A stretch of DNA of 10,686 nucleotides from Candidatus Saccharibacteria bacterium UBA6039 (GTDB lineage: Bacteria; Patescibacteriota; Saccharimonadia; Saccharimonadales; Saccharimonadaceae). The DNA lies in contig DIZB01000012.1 of assembly GCA_002427805.1 (NCBI GenBank), positions 1-10,686 of the forward strand, in the 5' to 3' direction. The translations under genes were made by a program, and so were the position numbers. This document shows, in pieces, positions 1 through 4,369 of the stretch (position 1 is its first letter; each line of letters starts with the position of its first letter). The notes beneath the pieces are model-generated. The model worked only from the letters and a program-made list of their open reading frames with translations, ran no database searches and had not been told where the DNA came from.

Positions 1-65
1 GCTAATGCTTGCATTAACAGAGGTGATAAGGTAGACTTAACTAGTAATTGATGATAATCATATTC
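1..65 (+). rRNA. Possible 3' end of 23S rRNA (partial, tentative)
   Basis: The run GATAAGG-TAGACTTAACTAGTA near positions 24-46 follows the spacing of the conserved 23S tail (GAT..G.T.GA..TAAC..GTACTAAT in E. coli) but departs from it at the last conserved block. The location just before a 5S gene supports the call. The expected partner, the 5' end of 23S (helix H1), lies outside the window, so the exact end cannot be fixed. It could instead be plain 23S-5S spacer. Confidence 0.35.
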
Positions 66-195
66 ATCAACGCGTCAGTTTTTAAAAGAACTTACATTCA
101 AAATACCGTGTCCAATTAGTTTGGACATCGAAGCAAGGTTTCGAGAACCACTCAGCGATTTTTTATTATCGGCTAGAAAGCGTCTCAAACCTTAC
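66..195 (+). other. 23S-5S spacer with two hairpins
   Basis: No gene is visible. Two inverted repeats lie back to back: TGTCCAA (109-115) with TTGGACA (121-127), loop of 5, and TCGAA (128-132) with TTCGA (140-144), loop of 7. Placed just before 5S in an rRNA transcript, such stems are plausible RNase III-type processing sites; that role is inference. No tRNA cloverleaf is present. An open reading frame starting at TTG 121 runs through the spacer and the 5S gene and is not a real gene. Confidence 0.5.
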
Positions 196-304
196 TTCGG
201 TGCCCATGGCGCTGGGGAAATACCTGTTCTCATTCCGAACACAGAAGTCAAGCTCAGCAGCGGCGATTATACTGCCACAAGTGGGAAACTAGCACGGTGC
301 CGAA
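196..304 (+). rRNA. rrf: 5S ribosomal RNA
   Basis: Structural RNA of the large ribosomal subunit. The ends pair as 5S helix I: TTCGGTGCC (196-204) with GGTGCCGAA (296-304), with two G-U pairs. Inside are the conserved 5S landmarks: CCGAACACAGAAGT-AAG at about 235-252 (loop B/C region), and a helix IV/V part ending in GTGGGAAACTAG-AC before the closing helix. About 109 nt is a little shorter than the usual 115-120 nt. A strong terminator follows after four bases, so this is the last gene of the rRNA operon. Confidence 0.9.
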
Positions 305-308
305 TTAT

Positions 309-339
309 AAAAAGACCATCCGAATAGGATGGTCTTTTT
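309..339 (+). terminator. Intrinsic terminator of the rRNA operon, bidirectional
   Basis: Perfect 13-bp stem AAAAAGACCATCC (309-321) with GGATGGTCTTTTT (327-339) around loop GAATA. The T run serves 5S on the plus strand. The matching A run gives a T run on the minus strand, so the same hairpin can end the converging gene that stops at 355. Confidence 0.93.
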
Positions 340-354
340 CTTTGGCTAAACTGT

Positions 355-708
355 TTATGCTGCGAGGCGTAGATCGTCTGTTTTTGGCTTTTGATGTTGC
401 CTATAGTGTCGGTCATAGAACTTCTCTGCCTCGGCCGAGTTAACCTTAAGCCCTACTTCGGCATTTGTAAGCTTTGCTCTGTACTTATCGACAAGAGGTG
501 AGTCTTGGGCTAACGCGCGTTCTACGTCAGCTCGAGCGTCGTTTACAGCTTCTCTTTGGATATCTTCTAACTGAGCTGTGTCGTAAGCGAAGTCTTTATC
601 TTCAAAACGCTTCGATTCATCAGGGGCAGTAGGAAATTCGATAATAGTTGCCTCATTCTGTTCGTGAGGGGTTTCTGTTTCGATTAGTGTAGGTGCAAAT
701 TCACTCAT
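355..708 (-). CDS. Small acidic hypothetical protein (117 aa)
   Basis: I do not recognise this protein. It is soluble-looking, with no signal peptide or membrane segment. The first half is rich in Glu, Asp and Pro (residues 1-55), and the second half (about 47-105) is charged and probably helical, with alternating Ala, Glu, Arg and Lys. The tail is basic around YRQHQKPK before DDLRLAA. The ATG at 708 is the natural start: a near-consensus promoter lies 37 or so bases upstream and there is no longer frame. Unusually there is no Shine-Dalgarno; the leader is almost all A and T. It converges on the rRNA operon and shares its terminator. Coding is supported by the well-placed promoter and terminator, not by homology. 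Confidence 0.7.
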   Translation of the reverse strand: MSEFAPTLIETETPHEQNEATIIEFPTAPDESKRFEDKDFAYDTAQLEDIQREAVNDARADVERALAQDSPLVDKYRAKLTNAEVGLKVNSAEAEKFYDRHYRQHQKPKTDDLRLAA

Positions 709-751
709 GCTGATTTTTTATCTATTTTTATGTTTATAATAGGATGTACTC

Positions 752-780
752 ATATTAGCATAAGTTTGTTAATATGTCAA
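752..780 (-). promoter_or_regulatory. Promoter of the acidic hypothetical gene
   Basis: Read on the minus strand: -35 TTGACA (775-780), 17-base spacer, -10 TAATAT (752-757). Transcription should start near 745, leaving a leader of about 37 nt without a Shine-Dalgarno. Confidence 0.82.
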
Positions 781-800
781 ATATCTCTTTGGGAATAAAA

Positions 801-835
801 AACGACCAATCTCGCAGATGTGGTCGTTCTTTTTT
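801..835. terminator. Orphan bidirectional terminator
   Basis: Stem AACGACCA (801-808) with TGGTCGTT (821-828), extended inward by ATCT/AGAT (809-812/816-819) with one bulged G. A T run follows on the plus side (830-835) and an A run precedes it (797-802), so it could work on both strands. No gene ends here: it sits between two divergent promoters. It may insulate them or end a short RNA. Confidence 0.75.
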
Positions 836-856
836 GAATCATAATTTTGGATTCAA
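834..856. repeat. Inverted repeat TTGAATC/GATTCAA
   Basis: TTGAATC (834-840) and GATTCAA (850-856), a 7-bp perfect stem around a 9-base AT-rich centre, directly after the orphan terminator. It could be a protein-binding palindrome or part of an RNA. No function can be assigned from sequence. Confidence 0.5.
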
Positions 857-875
857 ACAGGTGCTTACTTATAAT
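847..875 (+). promoter_or_regulatory. Possible second upstream promoter
   Basis: A perfect -10 TATAAT (870-875) lies 17 bases after TTGGAT (847-852), which matches the -35 consensus in only three positions. If active it would give a transcript from about 882 into the KGG gene leader. Tentative. Confidence 0.3.
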
Positions 876-917
876 ATCGCACAGACCGTATATATGCAAC
901 AGTAGCATGATAATAAA

Positions 918-953
918 AAAGTGCTTATGTACATATTGACAAAGTGCCTATGC
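918..953 (+). repeat. Imperfect direct repeat flanking the -35 box
   Basis: AAAGTGCTTATGT (918-930) and AAAGTGCCTATGC (941-953), 11 of 13 identical, spaced 23 bases start to start. The second copy begins on the last base of the -35 TTGACA (936-941). A related GTGCTTA occurs at 861. The layout fits a tandem operator site, which is inference. Confidence 0.4.
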
Positions 954-964
954 TATGCTAGAAT
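936..964 (+). promoter_or_regulatory. Consensus promoter of the KGG-repeat gene
   Basis: Perfect -35 TTGACA (936-941), 17-base spacer, -10 TAGAAT (959-964) preceded by TGC, giving an extended -10 as well. The predicted start is near 971, about 87 nt before the ATG. Confidence 0.88.
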
Positions 965-970
965 ACAAGG

Positions 971-1049
971 TATACACATATCATGTGTGAGGTAACAAAG
1001 GGGGTTTCCAGTGCGAAGAGCACGTGGAAATCTTTTTAATTAAGAGGAG
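971..1049 (+). promoter_or_regulatory. Structured 5' leader with attenuator-like terminator hairpin
   Basis: Two hairpins lie in the leader of the KGG gene. The first is ACACAT/ATGTGT (974-979/983-988). The second is TTTCCAGTGC (1005-1014) with GCAC-G-TGGAAA (1020-1030), 10 pairs with one bulged G and loop GAAGA, followed at once by TCTTTTT (1031-1037). That is the form of an intrinsic terminator, placed before the Shine-Dalgarno and not after a gene. TTAATTAAG (1036-1044) leads into the ribosome site AGGAGA (1045-1050). An attenuation or antitermination role is inference; no leader peptide was found. Confidence 0.6.
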
Positions 1050-1057
1050 AAACAATC

Positions 1058-1264
1058 ATGGCAGGAACAAAAGCTGGCGGCAAATTAGCTGCACAAAAGA
1101 ACCTAGCAAAAGACCCAAACTTCTACGCGAAGATTGGTGCAAAGGGCGGTCGTAACGGCCGAACTGGTGGTTTTGCCGCTAACCCAGAACTAGCGCGTAT
1201 CGCTGGTGCTAAAGGTGGCCGCATTAGTCGTCGCAAGAAGACTACTGTAACTGTTGAAGCCTAA
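1058..1264 (+). CDS. KGG-repeat (YciG/Con-10-like) small basic protein
   Basis: A 68-residue, strongly basic protein with two copies of a KGG stress-type repeat. Copy one is at about residues 16-34 (LAKDPNFYAKIGAKGGRNG) and copy two at 39-57 (FAANPELARIAGAKGGRIS); both share A.(D/N)P....I.GAKGGR. The end is RRKK followed by a neutral tail. Family members (YciG, GsiB and Con-10 relatives) are tied to stress or stationary phase, and their molecular role is poorly known; the charge would allow nucleic-acid binding, which is inference. The ATG has a good ribosome site, AGGAGA, 7 bases upstream. It stands alone between a consensus promoter and a strong terminator, with a structured leader, so high and conditional expression is likely. 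Confidence 0.85.
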   Translation: MAGTKAGGKLAAQKNLAKDPNFYAKIGAKGGRNGRTGGFAANPELARIAGAKGGRISRRKKTTVTVEA

Positions 1265-1281
1265 CCTCGGTTAGTTTCACT

Positions 1282-1310
1282 AAAAATACGCCCTATATGG
1301 GCGTATTTTT
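1282..1310. terminator. Bidirectional terminator between convergent genes
   Basis: Perfect 12-bp stem AAAAATACGCCC (1282-1293) with GGGCGTATTTTT (1299-1310), loop TATAT. It ends the KGG gene on the plus strand and the metallopeptidase on the minus strand. The stop codon of the metallopeptidase (1309-1311) overlaps the outer arm of the stem. Confidence 0.93.
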
Positions 1311-1761
1311 ATATGGAGAAACGACGCAAAGCGCAGACGCGGGCTTCGTTGACGCGCCAGGAATGATTACAGGCAGGGCAGGTATAGATCTGTTTTTTGG
1401 TTTGTAGGCCTGTTGCGCTACAGTTCGGGCACGTACTACGGGCATGTAACCAGTCGCGGTAGGAATCGAGCGTTATTTCGATGAGTGATTCGTCGATTTT
1501 CTGGTTGTATACGGAAGCGAGTTCACTGGCTTTATCCCAGGCAGCACGCTCCATGGCAATAAGCTCGATATCTCGGTTGTATTCGGAGTGGCGAAGGAGG
1601 CCATGGGACAGTTCGTGTAGTAAAAAGGCGTCTGAGCCAGCTTCGTCTTTGTAATAGACCGTCTGATCGCTTGGAGACCATGAGAAATCATTGCCTCTCA
1701 CAAACAACAGGGTAGGGTAGTCGGTTTTAAGCCGCTGAATTAGCGAGACTGTCGAGGGCAT
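1309..1761 (-). CDS. Putative zinc metallopeptidase with C-terminal zinc ribbon (150 aa)
   Basis: A predicted zincin-like protease. HELSH at residues 49-53 gives the HExxH motif inside FLLHELSHGLLRH. A following helix with E66 and E71 (IELIAMERAAW) can supply the third ligand, as in ImmA/IrrE-type enzymes. The C-terminus carries CPNC (111-114) and CPAC (128-131), a four-cysteine zinc ribbon. HExxH followed by a ribbon also recalls SprT-like proteins, so the exact family is open. No signal peptide is seen; it is probably cytoplasmic. The frame stays open far upstream but there it is only a shadow of the kinase gene. I chose ATG 1761; ATG 1776 (five residues longer) is equally possible, and neither has a clear Shine-Dalgarno. 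Either way it overlaps the kinase 3' end by 35-50 bases, suggesting translational coupling. The substrate is unknown. Confidence 0.78.
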   Translation of the reverse strand: MPSTVSLIQRLKTDYPTLLFVRGNDFSWSPSDQTVYYKDEAGSDAFLLHELSHGLLRHSEYNRDIELIAMERAAWDKASELASVYNQKIDESLIEITLDSYRDWLHARSTCPNCSATGLQTKKQIYTCPACNHSWRVNEARVCALRRFSI

Positions 1762-2548
1762 AGTAGTAACATCCATAAATAACGGCTTCTTCGGGGAATG
1801 AGGCTTTAATAATGTGCGGCACATCAATATGAGACGGGAGAGCCTCGGTGAGCGTTGCCACGAGCTTGTCATGGTACTTATCGAAATAGGTGCCAATGCT
1901 GCCACCGATGATGATTGCATCTGGGCGAAGCGTCGGAATAAGCGCCAAAAGGCCCTTACTGATATTAACTGCGATCTCGTTCCAGGTGTGTTTACTGGTA
2001 ATATCGTGTGCGTATTGGCTGTAGGCGAGCGTAATGGCACGTCCAGAGGCGAAATCTTCCCAGATTTTCATGACGCCGTCGTGTTCGAGCACCATGAGGC
2101 CACCCTCTGATTTACGGTAATTGGGGTCAATTTTCCCGTTGGTAATAATACCTGTTCCAATGCCGGTGCCAATGGCGATACCGAGGCAGGTAGCAGGAAT
2201 AGCGCTCAGTTGTCTTGTTTCACCAAGACCTGCAAGATTACCATCGTTTTCAACGAGTACTGGGCCGTCAAAGAAGCTTTTCAGCTCTTTTTTCATGTCG
2301 AGATCATGCCAACGAAGATTCTCGGCATTGAGGAGAATGCCGTCGTCAGAAATGACACCCGGAAGGGCGATGACAATGGCGTCAATGTCGTCGGGATTCA
2401 CGATTGAAGAGATGGTTTCGGTGAGCTTTGAGATGTATTCAGGCGATTTTTTAGGAGTCGCGAACTTCACGCTCTGAGTGATCTTACCATCCTCCGAGAA
2501 ACTGGCCACCAGCGTCTTCGTGCCCCCTGTATCGACTGTCACTAACAT
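1727..2548 (-). CDS. ROK-family sugar kinase-like protein (273 aa)
   Basis: ASKHA-fold kinase of the ROK family, which usually phosphorylates glucose, N-acetylglucosamine or related sugars with ATP. The N-terminal phosphate loop is DTGGTKT (residues 6-12). The catalytic aspartate is D102 in ENDGN. GIAIGTGIGTGII (123-135) forms the second phosphate region and IIIGGSIG (212-219) the adenosine region. The usual ROK zinc motif (ExGH followed by CxCGxxGC) is absent: here it is SEGGLMVLEHDG (147-158), lacking the histidine and all zinc cysteines, although the later ASGRAI part is kept. It may therefore be a divergent glucokinase or a ROK protein with another substrate. No helix-turn-helix domain is present, so it is not a ROK repressor. 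There is no Shine-Dalgarno; a -10-like box lies directly before the ATG. It overlaps the metallopeptidase gene downstream. Confidence 0.87.
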   Translation of the reverse strand: MLVTVDTGGTKTLVASFSEDGKITQSVKFATPKKSPEYISKLTETISSIVNPDDIDAIVIALPGVISDDGILLNAENLRWHDLDMKKELKSFFDGPVLVENDGNLAGLGETRQLSAIPATCLGIAIGTGIGTGIITNGKIDPNYRKSEGGLMVLEHDGVMKIWEDFASGRAITLAYSQYAHDITSKHTWNEIAVNISKGLLALIPTLRPDAIIIGGSIGTYFDKYHDKLVATLTEALPSHIDVPHIIKASFPEEAVIYGCYYYALDSLANSAA

Positions 2549-2554
2549 GCTATT

Positions 2555-2565
2555 AGTTTATCATA
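2555..2565 (-). promoter_or_regulatory. Probable leaderless -10 region of the ROK gene
   Basis: On the minus strand the start is preceded by overlapping -10-like boxes TATGAT (2560-2565, 11 bases before ATG) and TAAACT (2555-2560, 6 bases before). No -35 match and no Shine-Dalgarno are seen. The transcript would start at or within a few bases of the ATG. Confidence 0.45.
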
Positions 2566-2593
2566 CGTGGCCCTTTGGCGCTTCGGGTACTGC

Positions 2594-2616
2594 CAGTCGG
2601 TCTGCCCCGCTGACTG
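2594..2616. repeat. GC-rich hairpin between divergent genes
   Basis: CAGTCGG (2594-2600) pairs with CTGACTG (2610-2616), 7 pairs including one G-U, loop of 9. It lies in a GC-richer 100-base stretch between the ROK start and the promoter of the next gene. No T run follows, so it is not a terminator. Function unknown. Confidence 0.4.
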
Positions 2617-2645
2617 TCACCCGCGCTACCATATATTGCGTGTGC

Positions 2646-2674
2646 TTGCATAAGGGGTGGAAGCGGGGTATAGT
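2646..2674 (+). promoter_or_regulatory. Promoter of the sorting-signal protein gene
   Basis: -35 TTGCAT (2646-2651), 17-base spacer, -10 TATAGT (2669-2674). The start is expected near 2681, with the ribosome site GAGGTG at 2689-2694, 6 bases before the ATG. Confidence 0.78.
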
Positions 2675-2700
2675 AAAGAAAATAACCTGAGGTGTGAATT

Positions 2701-3135
2701 ATGTCGAAGCGACGAAGCGATCAGGGTGGGGCTATATTATCTTTCATTGTGATTGCAGCGATTTTGGTTGCTGTGACCCTGGGTGCTATCTATTTTGTGC
2801 AACAACGCGGCATCACTGCGCGTCGTGATCAGGCAATCGCAGCCGCAAACAAGCTGGCAGCTGATCAAAAGGCTGCGCAGGATCGGGCAGACGCTGCAAG
2901 GAAGGCAACAACAGCTGCTCAGGTAGCTGCAAACCAAGCTTCTCAGACTTCGACGACGTCAACAACGACTGACCAGGCAACGACAGCTGGCACAACCACG
3001 ACCGCCACAAGCTCGAGTGAACTGCCAACAACCGGTCCATCAAATTCGATTGTGACAATGCTTGCGATTGGCATGCTTATGGGCACGTCAGTTGCGTTTG
3101 TACGTTCGCGCCGTGCACTGTCTCGCTCCCTTTGA
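2701..3135 (+). CDS. Surface protein with N-terminal membrane segment and LPXTG-like sorting signal
   Basis: A 144-residue exported protein. A basic start (SKRR) is followed by a hydrophobic segment at residues 11-33. An Ala/Gln/Lys/Asp-rich, probably coiled helix covers about 38-80, and a Thr/Ser-rich linker 81-106. At the end are LPTTG (108-112), a hydrophobic stretch at about 117-134 and a basic tail, RSRRALSRS. These last three parts form a class-A-type sortase sorting signal, known from Gram-positive surface proteins and widespread in Saccharibacteria. I see no clear signal-peptidase site after the first segment, so it may stay in the membrane; sorting at LPTTG would then tie the membrane to the wall. 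There is no enzymatic domain; the role is probably structural or as a spacer. The start has a good ribosome site. Its TGA stop lies inside the -35 box of the rpsA promoter. Confidence 0.82.
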   Translation: MSKRRSDQGGAILSFIVIAAILVAVTLGAIYFVQQRGITARRDQAIAAANKLAADQKAAQDRADAARKATTAAQVAANQASQTSTTSTTTDQATTAGTTTTATSSSELPTTGPSNSIVTMLAIGMLMGTSVAFVRSRRALSRSL

Positions 3136-3160
3136 CTTATCCCCTCAACTGAGGTACAAT
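3132..3160 (+). promoter_or_regulatory. Promoter of rpsA-infB
   Basis: -35 TTGACT (3132-3137), 17-base spacer, -10 TACAAT (3155-3160), start near 3167. The -35 contains the stop codon of the upstream gene. A small inverted repeat, CCTC-AACT-GAGG (3143-3154), sits in the spacer. Confidence 0.85.
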
Positions 3161-3167
3161 GAAGGTA

Positions 3168-3236
3168 ATCGAGGAGCTCACTTGTCTTATCTTGTGCTTC
3201 GATAATATTAATTAAGGAAGGAGTCTACTTAGACTT
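3168..3236 (+). promoter_or_regulatory. rpsA leader with two hairpins around the Shine-Dalgarno
   Basis: The predicted 5' end begins with the stem ATCGAGG (3168-3174) / CTTCGAT (3197-3203). AT-rich TTAATTAAGG then leads into a long ribosome site, AAGGAAGGAG (3214-3223). This ends 13 bases before the ATG, longer than usual. A 5-bp hairpin AGTCT/AGACT (3222-3226/3231-3235) lies in that gap and would shorten the effective distance if folded. S1 autoregulation through its leader is known in E. coli; that it occurs here is inference. Confidence 0.5.
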
Positions 3237-4316
3237 ATGGCAACAAAAGCCACATTAACAATGGATGATTTGCTCGCTACCGCTGATGATAGCGTTAAGC
3301 AACTCGCAGCCGGCGAAGTAATCGTTGGAACAATTTTATCAATTCGTAAACACGAGGTATTAATCGACCTTGGCGCACAAGGTATTGGTCTTGTTCCGCG
3401 TCGTGAAGTTGGTTATTCTCGTGCTCTTAACATCGGTGACGAAGTAACAGCAAGTATTGTCGATCCTGAACTCGACAACGGCTACGCACTACTTTCACTC
3501 CGTAAAGCTGCGAAAGATCGTGGTTGGGACGAAGTACAAGCTCGCATGGAAAGTGGCGAAATTATCGACGTTTCTCCATATGATGCAAACCGTGGCGGAC
3601 TACTCGTTGAATACGACGGCGTTCGTGGATTCTTGCCAGTTTCTCAACTTTCAGCTGAACATTACCCACGTGTTGGTTCGAGTGACAAAGATGAAATCTT
3701 GCAACGTTTGAATGTCCTTATCGGTCAAACACTTAAGGTTCGTATCCTTGACTGCGATCGCAAGGCAAACAAGCTGATCTTTAGCGAAAAAGAAGCGATT
3801 AAAGATGGTCTTTCTGCACGCTTCGAAAAACTTGCTATTGGCGACAAGGTAAAGGGTGTTGTGACTGGTGTTGTTGACTTCGGCGTGTTCGTAAACGTTG
3901 AAGGAATCGAAGGTCTTGTGCACATTTCAGAAATTTCATGGGAACGTGTGAACAACCCGAGCGACTACGTAAAAGTTGGTCAAACAATCGACGCAAAGAT
4001 TATCGCTATCGACAAAGATCGCCTCAGCCTCAGCATCAAACAGCTTTCTGAAGATCCTTGGATGAGCGAAGTTGACCAGTTTAAACCTGGCGACAAAGTA
4101 GAAGGTACTGTTACTCGTATCACACCATTTGGTGCATTTGTGCAGATCAGCCCAGCTGTTGAAGCGCTTGTCCACGTGAGTGAACTCGGAACAGGCGACG
4201 ATCAAGATCCTGAGAAGGTCTTTACGCTCAACGAACGCAAAGAATTTGTCGTGCTTGATATTGAAAAAGAGAGCCGCAAAATTTCATTGAGCCTGAACCA
4301 AAAAAGCAAAAAATAA
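3237..4316 (+). CDS. rpsA: 30S ribosomal protein S1
   Basis: RNA-binding ribosomal protein that helps load mRNA on the 30S subunit. Its 359 residues hold four S1 (OB-fold) repeats: about 26-90, 107-185, 202-268 and 285-353. The last two are the most typical, with GDKVKGVVTGVVDFGVFVN, LVHISEIS, GDKVEGTVTRITPFGAFVQ and LVHVSELG. E. coli S1 has six repeats; the short four-repeat form resembles those of Gram-positive and reduced-genome bacteria. No KH domain follows, so it is not NusA. The first ATG after a long Shine-Dalgarno was chosen. infB follows after 53 bases with its own ribosome site and no visible terminator or promoter between, so the two are probably one transcript. Confidence 0.94.
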   Translation: MATKATLTMDDLLATADDSVKQLAAGEVIVGTILSIRKHEVLIDLGAQGIGLVPRREVGYSRALNIGDEVTASIVDPELDNGYALLSLRKAAKDRGWDEVQARMESGEIIDVSPYDANRGGLLVEYDGVRGFLPVSQLSAEHYPRVGSSDKDEILQRLNVLIGQTLKVRILDCDRKANKLIFSEKEAIKDGLSARFEKLAIGDKVKGVVTGVVDFGVFVNVEGIEGLVHISEISWERVNNPSDYVKVGQTIDAKIIAIDKDRLSLSIKQLSEDPWMSEVDQFKPGDKVEGTVTRITPFGAFVQISPAVEALVHVSELGTGDDQDPEKVFTLNERKEFVVLDIEKESRKISLSLNQKSKK

Positions 4317-4369
4317 ACTAACCCTCGTTACAACTCATGTAGTGTGACAGGCAGAAAGGAGCATTCACC

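Noticed and set aside
121..327. Open reading frame of 68 codons from TTG 121
   Set aside because: It runs through the 5S rRNA and into its terminator; the RNA structure explains the sequence.
1762..2040. N-terminal extension of the metallopeptidase frame up to 2040
   Set aside because: It lies antiparallel in frame inside the ROK gene, has no protease-like content and no ribosome site; the protein begins near 1761-1776.
2121..2690. Plus-strand open frames across the ROK gene and the following gap
   Set aside because: They are shadows of the ROK gene with low-complexity translations; the 2478-2690 frame also runs through the GC-rich gap and promoter of the next gene.
2549..2700. tRNA or structured RNA gene in the GC-rich gap
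   Set aside because: No cloverleaf on either strand; only one short hairpin.
3237..4316. NusA as an alternative for the S1 gene, given its position before infB
   Set aside because: Four S1 repeats and no NusA N-terminal or KH domains.
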